A DNA stretch of 20,572 nt, from assembly GCA_002394525.1 (NCBI GenBank), contig DGUF01000182.1, positions 1 to 20,572 on the forward strand. Reading direction: 5' to 3'. A program made the translations under genes and the position numbers. Below are positions 13,409-20,498 of this stretch, piece after piece. Position 1 is the first letter of the stretch. Every line of letters starts with the position of its first letter. Source of the DNA: Lachnospiraceae bacterium UBA4317. GTDB taxonomy: Bacteria; Bacillota_A; Clostridia; Lachnospirales; Lachnospiraceae. The notes under the pieces are model-generated. The model saw nothing but the letters and a program-made list of their open reading frames with translations, was not told the DNA's origin and ran no database searches.

Positions 13409-16156
13409 ATGGGAAGCATGAAGAGCGGAAATGTCTGTCTGGGTCTGCTGGCTCATGTAGACGCCGGCAAGACAACCCTGTCCGAGAGTCTGCTGTATCT
13501 GTCCGGGGCTATCCGGAAAAAGGGCCGCGTGGATCATGGGGACACCTTTCTGGATACGGATTCCCTGGAAAGAGAGCGCGGCATTACCATTTTTTCCAAA
13601 CAGGCGGAGCTTCAGGCAGGAAGCCTTACCTTTACCCTGATGGACACGCCGGGGCACCGGGATTTTTCTCCGGAGATGGAGAGGACTCTGCAGATTCTGG
13701 ACGAAGCGGTTCTGGTGATCAGTGCTGCGGACGGAGTGACCGGGCAGGTGAGAAATCTCTGGAAGCTGCTGAAACATTACGATATTCCGACATTTATCTT
13801 TGTTAATAAGATGGATCAGCCGGGAACCGACCGCAAAGAGATCTTCCGGGAGCTGCAGTCTGCGCTGGGGCCGGTTCTGGCGGATGTAACGGACGGACTG
13901 GAGACGGAGAGCGTTCAGGAGGATGTGGCTGTCTGTGATGACGCGCTGATGGAACGGTTTCTGGACGGGGTTCCGGTCACGGATCGGGATGTACGGGAGC
14001 TGACGGCACAGAGAAAGCTGGTTCCGGTCTGGTTTGGCTCTGCCCTGAAAATGGACGGTGTGGATCGTCTGTTGTCGGGTCTGGAGAGGTTTACCCCGAA
14101 AAAGGAATATCCCGGCGAATTCGGGGCAAGGGTATTCAAAATTAACAGGGACGAAAACAGAGAGAGGCTGACCTGGTTCAAGATCACAGGGGGAACCCTG
14201 CGGGTGAAGGAGACGGTCAGCCGCGGCGGACGGGAAGAGGAAGGAAAAAAGATCAATCAGATCCGAATTTATTCCGGAGCCTCTTTCCGCTCCGTGCAGG
14301 AAGTCCGGGCGGGTCAGGTATGCGCGGTGACCGGACTTGCGGACAGCCGGATCGGAGACGGTTATGGGGCGGAACAGGAAGGGGGAGAAGAACTCCTGCA
14401 GCCTGTTTTCTCCAGCGAAGTGATTCTCCGTCCGGAGGAGGACCGCATGTCCGCGCTTCAAAAAATCAGAATTCTGGAGGAAGAGGAGCCGATGCTCCAT
14501 GTCCGCGCAGAGGAACAGACTGGCCGGATTTTTATTCAGGTGATGGGCGAGGTCCAGATGGAAATCCTGAAAAAGCTGCTGCTCCGCAGATTCGGCCTTC
14601 GGGTGGAGTTCGGCTCCGGCCAGGTGGTGTACAGAGAAACGATTGCGGCTCCGGCAGAGGGAATCGGGCACTATGAGCCTCTCCGCCATTACGCGGAAGT
14701 GAATCTTCTTCTGGAACCGGGCGTTCCGGGAAGCGGCATACAGTTTGCCTCTGCCTGCTCCAAGGACGTGCTGGCCGGAAACTGGCAGAGACTGGTTCTG
14801 ACTGCGTTGGAGGAGAAAACACAGGTCGGGGTGCTCACGGGCGCTCCGCTGACGGATATCCGGATTACCCTGATCGGGGGCCGCGCGCACGAAAAGCATA
14901 CGGAGGGCGGGGATTTCCGCCAGGCAGCCTGCAGAGCCGTCCGCCAGGGGCTGATGCAGACCAAAAGTATTCTTCTGGAACCCGTATATCAGTTTCGCGC
15001 AGAGCTGCCGGCGGAAAACGCCGGACGGCTGATGAATGATATGCGGAACCGGTATGGGAGCGCGGAGATGACGGAGACAGAAACGGTTTCCGGCAGCGGT
15101 ACACAGGTGACGGTGACGGGCACTGTCCCGGCGTCTTCCTACGGATCCTACCAGCAGGAATTCACTGCCTATACGCACGGGAACGGAAGGATCGCCGTCA
15201 CGCCGGACGGATACCGTCCCTGCCACAACGCGCAGGATGTCATTCTGGAAAAAAATTACGATCCGGATGCCGATACCGAAAATCCCTCCGGTTCTGTTTT
15301 CTGCAGTCACGGAGCCGGAACCTTCGTACCATGGAACATGGTTCCGCAGTACGCCCATGTGGAAACAGGCTGGGGCGGGAAAAAGTCCGGCGCGGAGGAG
15401 GCCGACAGGGAAGGATACTCAGGGGATTCTTTTGAGGCACGGCAGGAAATTGCAAACCGAAACCGGAAGACCTGGCAGGAAAGGGAAAAAGAGTATTCCG
15501 CCGGGGAAGAAGAGCTGAAGGCCATTTTTGAGCGGACCTATGGTCCCGTCAAAACCCGTGTGGAGCAGGTAGAACGTCCGACGCAGGACTCCCGTTATGC
15601 GGACGCGTACACCGCTTACCGGACCGGAAAAGGCGGACAATCTGGAACGCGGTCCGCGGGAAAAGCCTATTTCCTTGTGGACGGCTACAATATCATTTTT
15701 TCCTGGGACGATCTTCGGGAGCTGGCCTCTGTCAATATGGATGCCGCCAGGGACAAACTGATCGAGCTGATGCAGGACTACCAGGGGTATCTGGGGGAAA
15801 CGCTGATTCTTGTGTTTGACGCCTACCGGGTGAAGGGCGGCAGAGGAGAAGTGCAGAAAAACAACAACATTTATGTGGTATATACCAGAGAGGCGGAGAC
15901 CGCGGATGCCTATATCGAAAAAACAGTTCATGAGCTGGGGCACCGCCATCGGGTGACGGTCGCCTCTTCGGACGGACTGGAGCAGGTCATTATTCTGGGC
16001 GAGGGGGCAGTGAGGATGTCAGCGCGGGAGCTCCGGTCAGAGATCGTGCAGAGAAAAGAGAGGGTCGGAAACGAGTGGAAGGACGATCAGGCAGGCAGAA
16101 AAAATTATCTGCTGGATCATGCCGACGCAGAGACGGCAGAGATGCTGAAAAAGTAG
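13409..16156 (+). CDS. TetM/EF-G-like translational GTPase fused to a NYN (YacP/Rae1-type) nuclease domain
   Basis: A 915-residue protein in two parts. Residues 1-645 follow EF-G/TetM: G1 AHVDAGKTT (15-23), G2 ERGITI (56-61), G3 DTPGH (79-83), G4 NKMD (133-136), G5 GSALK (210-214), then domains II-V. In domain IV the loop that in TetM carries the YSPVS tetracycline-displacing motif reads GRAHEKHTEGGDF (491-503), so drug resistance is unlikely. Residues 650-745 are a charged linker with FERTYGPVK. Residues 752-915 are a NYN domain like YacP/Rae1: LVDGYNII (D758), LVFDAYRVKG (D804), ETADAYIEK (E830, D833) and ASSDGLEQ (D855). Rae1 of Bacillus cuts mRNA in the ribosomal A site; the fusion suggests GTPase-delivered cleavage on ribosomes (inference). 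The ATG follows AAAGGAGG; it is preferred over a longer frame from 13319, which crosses the terminator. Confidence 0.9.
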   Translation: MGSMKSGNVCLGLLAHVDAGKTTLSESLLYLSGAIRKKGRVDHGDTFLDTDSLERERGITIFSKQAELQAGSLTFTLMDTPGHRDFSPEMERTLQILDEAVLVISAADGVTGQVRNLWKLLKHYDIPTFIFVNKMDQPGTDRKEIFRELQSALGPVLADVTDGLETESVQEDVAVCDDALMERFLDGVPVTDRDVRELTAQRKLVPVWFGSALKMDGVDRLLSGLERFTPKKEYPGEFGARVFKINRDENRERLTWFKITGGTLRVKETVSRGGREEEGKKINQIRIYSGASFRSVQEVRAGQVCAVTGLADSRIGDGYGAEQEGGEELLQPVFSSEVILRPEEDRMSALQKIRILEEEEPMLHVRAEEQTGRIFIQVMGEVQMEILKKLLLRRFGLRVEFGSGQVVYRETIAAPAEGIGHYEPLRHYAEVNLLLEPGVPGSGIQFASACSKDVLAGNWQRLVLTALEEKTQVGVLTGAPLTDIRITLIGGRAHEKHTEGGDFRQAACRAVRQGLMQTKSILLEPVYQFRAELPAENAGRLMNDMRNRYGSAEMTETETVSGSGTQVTVTGTVPASSYGSYQQEFTAYTHGNGRIAVTPDGYRPCHNAQDVILEKNYDPDADTENPSGSVFCSHGAGTFVPWNMVPQYAHVETGWGGKKSGAEEADREGYSGDSFEARQEIANRNRKTWQEREKEYSAGEEELKAIFERTYGPVKTRVEQVERPTQDSRYADAYTAYRTGKGGQSGTRSAGKAYFLVDGYNIIFSWDDLRELASVNMDAARDKLIELMQDYQGYLGETLILVFDAYRVKGGRGEVQKNNNIYVVYTREAETADAYIEKTVHELGHRHRVTVASSDGLEQVIILGEGAVRMSARELRSEIVQRKERVGNEWKDDQAGRKNYLLDHADAETAEMLKK

Positions 16157-16164
16157 CCGCGTTC

Positions 16165-16193
16165 TTGCAAAGTTTTCCCTGTTCCCGTATAAT
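16165..16193 (+). promoter_or_regulatory. sigma-A-type promoter of the TetR gene
   Basis: -35 TTGCAA (16165-16170), 17-bp spacer, -10 TATAAT (16188-16193), directly after the GTPase-NYN stop. Transcription should start near 16200. Confidence 0.8.
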
Positions 16194-16218
16194 GGGTACA
16201 GATTTTGATATTTGTCCC
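16194..16218 (+). promoter_or_regulatory. possible operator at the TetR promoter
   Basis: GGGTACA and TTTGTCCC form an imperfect inverted repeat over the expected transcription start, where a TetR-type repressor would block its own promoter. The arms match with one extra base, so this is a weak call based mainly on position. Confidence 0.35.
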
Positions 16219-16245
16219 ACAGCTACGGAAAGGACGGTGTGAAGG

Positions 16246-16788
16246 GTGCCTGATGCCAATATTACCAAAAAGGCTCTTGCTGCTTCCATGAAGAAGCTGA
16301 TGGAGGAAAAGCCTTTTGACAAAATCAGTGTCATAGACATCTGTGAAGGCTGCGGCATGAACCGCAAAAGCTTTTATTATCATTTCAAGGACAAGTACGA
16401 TCTGGTCAACTGGATTTTTTATACGGATTTTATTGTCCTTGCAAGCAGCTCCAGCTACTCCGACGGCTGGGATCTGCTGCAGGCTGTCGTAAAGCTGTTC
16501 TACAGAGATCAGTCCTTTTATATCTGCGCGTTGGAAATTGACGGGCAGAATTCCTTCCGCGAGTATTTTTATGAATCCACAGAGCCGATCTTTCATCTGT
16601 TTACATCGGCCATAGGAGATGTGGATGGCATGGGACCGCTGGACGACCACTATGTCGTGGATATTTTTCTGGTAGTCATCTATCGCTGGCTTAAGGAAGG
16701 ATGTGTTATGGGGCCGGAGAAATTCACCAGTTACCTGCGGCATGTGATGATCCTGGTCGGAAGAAAACTGGCTGAAATTTCGCCGTAG
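16246..16788 (+). CDS. TetR-family transcriptional regulator
   Basis: A 180-residue protein. The N-terminal helix-turn-helix (about 7-55) is typical: ITKKALAASMKKLMEEKPFDKISVIDICEGCGMNRKSFYYHFKDKYDLVNWI in two adjoining stretches. The C-terminal ligand/dimer domain resembles the TetR_C group that includes the DhaS-like regulators. The start is GTG 16246, with AAAGGACGG upstream; no ATG fits the conserved N-terminus. It has its own promoter and a possible operator, suggesting autoregulation. It is convergent with the next gene, with a 10-bp gap. Its target is not evident; the adjacent GTPase-NYN and the unrecognised gene are candidates. Confidence 0.9.
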   Translation: MPDANITKKALAASMKKLMEEKPFDKISVIDICEGCGMNRKSFYYHFKDKYDLVNWIFYTDFIVLASSSSYSDGWDLLQAVVKLFYRDQSFYICALEIDGQNSFREYFYESTEPIFHLFTSAIGDVDGMGPLDDHYVVDIFLVVIYRWLKEGCVMGPEKFTSYLRHVMILVGRKLAEISP

Positions 16789-16798
16789 CCGGCGGCCC

Positions 16799-17899
16799 TT
16801 ATCCGGCGCTGTCCTGCGCAGGCAGGGGAAGCGCGATGGAGAGAATCTGTTCCAGGGAGATCGTGTGCCGAAAATCCGTAAGGACGCCTTCCACTGTATG
16901 AATATCTCCGTTTTCCATCATCTCAAAGAACTGTCCGCGGGCGGAGATAATTTTGTCTACCATACTCAGATCGCTGTAAAAATCAAAGCAGATAAACGGA
17001 TATTCGGGATGAGTCCTCATATTTCTGCAGTATTTTCCCATTCTTGCGGCGGTTTTCGCGGAACAGTTATCGGCCGCGACCGTCAGGATAAAGCTGGAGC
17101 AGTAACCGGTCAGACCCGCCCAGTGCTTTCCGTCCATCCATTCTCCTGCCGTTTCATCATTATAGTAGATATAAACAGAGTACAGAGATTTCTGGGCGCG
17201 CATAGCCTCTATGTTTTTGGAGACGGTGGGAGTGTCGGCCGGGAACAGGAACAGGGTGTTGGTTACGGAGCGGATTGCCTTCAGGTGTTCGGGATGCAGA
17301 AGCTGATCCGGGAGCAGACAGAAGAAGGAGCAGTCCGGGTTGTTCCGAAACATAGCCAGCAGTTTGTTCAGACAGGCGATGGACTCCTCGCAGCGAATGA
17401 CATAGCAGTAAATCCCCAGAGGCCGCCCCTGCTTCACACAGCTCTCGATTTCGGAGACGGTGATGCTGGTGTGTCTGGCCGGATTGATCCGCAGGGAAAT
17501 GCACCACGGAATATGAAAGGGCTTGACGCCGACAAGACTCTGAATGGTTTTTCTTCCGATTGTGAATCCGTTGTAGCCGATATTGATGCCGAAATCTTTC
17601 AGGTTCTGGCGGTTCGTGTTCCTCAGCAGATTTTCGATAACCGTGTAGTAGGTGCTGTCGTCATTCCGGAGAAGATCCTGAACCATGGCGTAAATTTCAT
17701 CCAGAAACGGTCCCCGGTTAAACATCCTTCCCATGTCCGTCAGCTTCCGGATGCTGCGCTTGGGATCTTCCTCTACCTCGCGGATGCCGCGGTCTACGGT
17801 GGAATCTATGATTGCTCTTGTGATCGGATTTGGTTTTGCCATATGCAGAATGTCCGGCGCAAACAATAACAGGCCGGGCGCGCCTCCCTTCTTTTCCAT
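16799..17899 (-). CDS. unrecognised 366-residue protein, possible TIM-barrel fold
   Basis: I do not recognise this gene with confidence. It is soluble, without a signal peptide or membrane segment. Residues about 75-115 read LLRNDDSTYYTVIENLLRN then FGINIGYNGFTIGRKTI. The following alternation of short hydrophobic strands and helices (IPWCISLRI, LGIYCYVIRC, CSFFCLLPDQ, TLFLFPADTP, YSVYIYYND, SSFILTVAAD, PFICFDFYS) looks like a (beta/alpha) barrel reminiscent of radical-SAM-like proteins. However, the CX3CX2C cluster motif is absent, so at best it would be a degenerate relative. The ATG at 17899 has GGGGAG 12 bases upstream; an inner ATG at 17842 has no ribosome binding site. It is convergent with the TetR gene. 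Confidence 0.75.
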   Translation of the reverse strand: MEKKGGAPGLLLFAPDILHMAKPNPITRAIIDSTVDRGIREVEEDPKRSIRKLTDMGRMFNRGPFLDEIYAMVQDLLRNDDSTYYTVIENLLRNTNRQNLKDFGINIGYNGFTIGRKTIQSLVGVKPFHIPWCISLRINPARHTSITVSEIESCVKQGRPLGIYCYVIRCEESIACLNKLLAMFRNNPDCSFFCLLPDQLLHPEHLKAIRSVTNTLFLFPADTPTVSKNIEAMRAQKSLYSVYIYYNDETAGEWMDGKHWAGLTGYCSSFILTVAADNCSAKTAARMGKYCRNMRTHPEYPFICFDFYSDLSMVDKIISARGQFFEMMENGDIHTVEGVLTDFRHTISLEQILSIALPLPAQDSAG

Positions 17900-18080
17900 T
17901 TAGTCATACACTCCCCGGAGATGGTGGCGGATGATTCCGTGTTTCACAGTCTCAAAGGAACCTGTTACGCTGTAATCACTGTATAGTTTCTATCATAAAA
18001 AGATTTCCGGAAAATAACATGGTCAGATTTTCCGATGTGTGAAAAAACCGGAACTCCTTCGTCCGCAGGCTGCGCGGAGG
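17900..18080. other. AT-richer intergenic region between the divergent unknown gene and rpsF
   Basis: This is part of a 337-bp gap. It should hold the promoter of the minus-strand gene; TATACA near 17984 is a possible -10 on that strand but has no good -35. No ORF in it looks real. The remaining gap holds the 10-bp repeats and the rpsF promoter and leader. Confidence 0.35.
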
Positions 18081-18110
18081 CGGGAGACCGCGGGAGACCG
18101 TGGGAGACGC
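18081..18110 (+). repeat. three 10-bp direct repeats upstream of the rpsF promoter
   Basis: CGGGAGACCG occurs twice in direct succession, then TGGGAGACGC. The 10-bp period matches one helical turn, and the array ends 15 bp before the -35 box, where an activator or other regulator could bind on one face of the DNA. It could equally be slippage. Confidence 0.6.
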
Positions 18111-18125
18111 GTCTGGAGAAAAGTC

Positions 18126-18154
18126 TTTACAATCCGGACAGATAATGTTAGAAT
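18126..18154 (+). promoter_or_regulatory. sigma-A-type promoter of rpsF-rpsR
   Basis: -35 TTTACA (18126-18131), 17-bp spacer, -10 TAGAAT (18149-18154). Transcription should start near 18161, leaving a leader of about 75 nt. Confidence 0.8.
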
Positions 18155-18160
18155 AACTGA

Positions 18161-18236
18161 CCGTGAGGCGCGTCCGCGCCGCATCCTTGTTCCCTGCACA
18201 GACAGGAAGCCAAAGACCAAAAGGAGGAAAAAACGC
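18161..18236 (+). ncRNA. rpsF leader, possible S6:S18-binding RNA
   Basis: The leader can fold into GGCGC/GCGCC (18167-18171 with 18176-18180) and a second bulged stem TTCCCTG/CAGGAA near 18190-18208, before the AAAGGAGG ribosome binding site. An S6:S18 leader motif that regulates rpsF operons is known in many bacteria; the position fits, but the conserved bulge was not verified. Confidence 0.35.
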
Positions 18237-18527
18237 ATGAACAAGTATGAATTAGCACTCGTTGTCAGTGCCAAAATTGATGATGAGGCCAGAGCGGCAG
18301 TTGTAGAAAAAGCAAAAGACTACATTTCCCGCGTAAACGGCGTCATCGGCGAAGTGGAAGAGTGGGGCAAAAAGAGACTGGCTTATGAGATCAATCATGA
18401 GCGCGACGGTTTCTATTATTTCATTCCGTTCGAGGCAGAGCCAACAGCTCCCGCTGAGATTGAGAGACATGCCCGCATCATGGATAACGTTCTTCGTTAC
18501 CTGATTGTTCGTACAGACGCTGAATAA
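18237..18527 (+). CDS. rpsF: 30S ribosomal protein S6
   Basis: A 96-residue protein of the usual length, partner of S18 on the 30S platform. Signature stretches are [47 protein letters not shown] and the end [11 protein letters not shown]. The ATG at 18237 has a strong AAAGGAGG site; an upstream in-frame ATG at 18039 precedes the promoter and is not used. rpsR follows after only 23 bp, with no ssb gene between them. Confidence 0.98.
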   Translation: MNKYELALVVSAKIDDEARAAVVEKAKDYISRVNGVIGEVEEWGKKRLAYEINHERDGFYYFIPFEAEPTAPAEIERHARIMDNVLRYLIVRTDAE

Positions 18528-18550
18528 ATTCGCATAAGGAGGAAAAAACC

Positions 18551-18817
18551 ATGGCATTTGAGAATAACGGAAGTGCAAGAGAAGATGCTCCGAGCAGAAG
18601 AAGAGCTCCCCGCAGAAGAAGAAAAGTATGTGTGTTCTGCGGAAAGGACAATGTTATTGATTATAAGGATGCTGCAAAGCTTCGCAAATATATCTCTGAG
18701 CGCGGCAAGATCCTGCCGAGAAGAGTTACCGGAAACTGCGCAAAGCATCAGAGAGCTGTCACTCTGGCGGTGAAGCGCGCAAGACATCTTGCGATTCTTC
18801 CCTACGTAGAAGACTGA
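18551..18817 (+). CDS. rpsR: 30S ribosomal protein S18, zinc-ligand form
   Basis: An 88-residue protein that binds S6 and 16S rRNA. A basic N-terminus ([10 protein letters not shown]) is followed by C27xxC30 in VCVFCGKD and C63xxxxH or C63xxH66 in GNCAKHQRA, the metal-ligand pattern of zinc-type S18. The core INDYKD-like segment reads [22 protein letters not shown] stands just before the ATG. The gene is followed by a strong terminator, so rpsF-rpsR form a two-gene unit. Confidence 0.98.
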   Translation: MAFENNGSAREDAPSRRRAPRRRRKVCVFCGKDNVIDYKDAAKLRKYISERGKILPRRVTGNCAKHQRAVTLAVKRARHLAILPYVED

Positions 18818-18836
18818 TCAGAGAAAAGACTGTTGA

Positions 18837-18886
18837 GGGGCTGTCGCTTTACATGCATGGCATGCATAAGGTGACAGTCCTTTTTC
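18837..18886 (+). terminator. intrinsic terminator of rpsF-rpsR
   Basis: GGGGCTGTCGCTTTA pairs with AAGGTGACAGTCC through a long stem with several G-T pairs, with a nested CATGC/GCATG stem at the apex, followed by five T at 18881-18885. It lies 20 bp after the rpsR stop. Confidence 0.9.
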
Positions 18887-18992
18887 ACTATCAGCCGCAG
18901 TTTCCTGTCTTTCCTTTCCGTGTCGGGGTTTTGGCGCGGAAGGAACGGGGCGGCGCGCTGTCAGTACGGCTTTGACAGCCGGGGAGTTTTCT

Positions 18993-20255
18993 ATGGCAGA
19001 TTCGGCAAACGCATCGGTTGGTGCGGCAAAAAGAAAATGGGGGCTCGGGAAGAGGCGCGGCGAAAAGACCAGAGAAAAAAAACAGAGGAAGTATGTGTAC
19101 TTTGATTACAATCTTCTTGCCGTTGTCATTATTCTGATTTGTTTCGGTCTGGTTATGCTCTATTCCGCCAGCGCGTATGAGGCGGCCAATGACCCGAATA
19201 TCAACGATGATATGTACTATTTCCGCAGGCAGGCGGAAATCAGTCTCGCGTCGGTATTCATCGCGCTGTTTATTTCCAGGATTAATTACCGGATTGCGGT
19301 CAAGGCGGCTCCGGTTTTCTATGTCATTGCGCTTGGGCTGATGGCCATGGTCCGATATACGCCTTTTGGCGTTACCGTCAACGGAGCCAGAAGATGGCTG
19401 AATTTGGGAATCCAGTTCCAGCCGGCGGAGATCTCCAAGATAGCGGTGATCTGCATGATTCCGTTTCTGATACTGAAGATGGGAAAGAAGTGGGAGCGGC
19501 TCCGGAATGTGCTGCTGGTGTTTCTGGTCGGAGGCATACAGGCGTTCGGCGCGTATTATTTTACCGAGAATTTAAGTACGGCAATTATCATTTTCGGTAT
19601 CTGCTTTTTCGTCATTTTCCTGGCTCACTCCAGAACAGTCCCTTTTGTCGCGCTGATGGCGGGAGGCGCCGGGCTGACCGGTGTGGGGCTTGTCGTGCTG
19701 AACCGCACGGTAAGCAGCAGTTCCAACTTCCGTATCCGCAGAATCCTGGCCTGGCTTCAGCCGGAAAATAATCTGAACTCCGGCGGCTACCAGGTGCTGC
19801 AGGGTCTTTACGCCATCGGATCCGGCGGCTTTTTCGGAAAAGGTCTGGGCAACAGTACGCAGAAGCTGTCCACCATTCCGGAGGCGCAGAACGATATGAT
19901 CTTCTCTATTATCTGCGAGGAACTGGGGCTTTTCGGCGCCATCATCGTGCTGCTGCTCTTCGGCTACCTGCTGTACCGACTGTTTTTCATCGCACAAAAC
20001 GCAAAGGATCTCTGCGGTTCGCTGATCGTGATGGGTGTGTTTGTGCATGTCGCTCTTCAGGTTATCCTGAATATCTGCGTGGTGCTCAACGTCATTCCCA
20101 CAACCGGTGTAACGCTGCCCTTTGTCAGCTACGGAGGCACGTCGGTGCTGTTTCTGATGAGCGAAATCGGACTGGCGCTTAGTGTCTCGCGGCGGATTTC
20201 CTACGATGAATATGAGACAGACCGTCAGGCGGAGCCGCAGGGTAAAGGGCATTGA
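18993..20255 (+). CDS. ftsW: FtsW/RodA-type SEDS peptidoglycan glycosyltransferase
   Basis: A polytopic membrane protein of 420 residues that polymerises lipid II into glycan strands, working with a class B penicillin-binding protein. A basic cytoplasmic N-terminus (1-37) is followed by about ten hydrophobic segments starting at 40. Family signatures are NGARRWL (130-136), QPAEISKI (143-150), ENLSTA (192-197), the GGYQVLQGLYAIGSGGFFGKGLGNS segment (264-288), the catalytic Asp D301 in PEAQND, EELGLFGA (309-316) and TTGVTLPFVSYGG (370-382). FtsW versus RodA cannot be settled by sequence alone. The ATG at 18993 has GGGGAG at good spacing; a TTG seven codons earlier is less likely. It stands alone after the rpsR terminator. 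Confidence 0.93.
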   Translation: MADSANASVGAAKRKWGLGKRRGEKTREKKQRKYVYFDYNLLAVVIILICFGLVMLYSASAYEAANDPNINDDMYYFRRQAEISLASVFIALFISRINYRIAVKAAPVFYVIALGLMAMVRYTPFGVTVNGARRWLNLGIQFQPAEISKIAVICMIPFLILKMGKKWERLRNVLLVFLVGGIQAFGAYYFTENLSTAIIIFGICFFVIFLAHSRTVPFVALMAGGAGLTGVGLVVLNRTVSSSSNFRIRRILAWLQPENNLNSGGYQVLQGLYAIGSGGFFGKGLGNSTQKLSTIPEAQNDMIFSIICEELGLFGAIIVLLLFGYLLYRLFFIAQNAKDLCGSLIVMGVFVHVALQVILNICVVLNVIPTTGVTLPFVSYGGTSVLFLMSEIGLALSVSRRISYDEYETDRQAEPQGKGH

Positions 20256-20280
20256 CAAAAAACTGCCGGACAAGTACACT
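20252..20280 (+). promoter_or_regulatory. strong sigma-A-type promoter of acpP, overlapping the ftsW stop
   Basis: Consensus -35 TTGACA (20252-20257), whose TGA is the ftsW stop codon, a 17-bp spacer and -10 TACACT (20275-20280). Transcription should start near 20287, giving acpP a leader of about 210 nt that contains the whole inverted-repeat element. Confidence 0.75.
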
Positions 20281-20300
20281 TTTCTTAAAAATATGTAATT

Positions 20301-20450
20301 ATTCAGCCCCCCGGAAAATTGATGAAATCCGGGCGGAGAGCTTGCCCGCCGGACGGTTTCAGAAGTTCTCTGAGGGGCGGACAAGCGGCGAAGCCGCTCT
20401 GGCCGCTCACAACGCGGAACGCAAAGCGTTCCGAGCCCGGGGCGCTGAAT
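20301..20450 (+). repeat. structured element with terminal inverted repeats in the acpP leader
   Basis: The ends are ATTCAGCCCCCCGG and CCCGGGGCGCTGAAT, matching as inverted repeats over about 12 of 14 positions. Inside are hairpins CGGGC/GCCCG (20329-20347 area), AGCGGC-GAA-GCCGCT (20384-20398) and GGAACGC-AAA-GCGTTCC (20416-20432). There is no coding potential. It could be a small non-autonomous mobile element (MITE-like) or a regulatory RNA in the acpP 5'-UTR. It shares a style of small-loop stems with the repeats at 2251 and 8471 but no clear sequence. Confidence 0.65.
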
Positions 20451-20498
20451 AGATACAAAAAAACAAGGAAGCAAAAGCTGCCTGAAAAGGAGATAATT

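Noticed and set aside
13331..15358. Long minus-strand ORF (675 codons) opposite the GTPase-NYN gene
   Set aside because: It overlaps completely with a gene with intact GTPase motifs and shows no recognisable domain.
13409..16156. Tetracycline resistance gene
   Set aside because: The GTPase is TetM-like, but the drug-displacing loop is different and a nuclease domain is attached; a resistance role is not supported.
18039..18236. Extended rpsF start at 18039
   Set aside because: It lies upstream of the promoter at 18126-18154, and S6 has its standard start at 18237 with a strong ribosome binding site.
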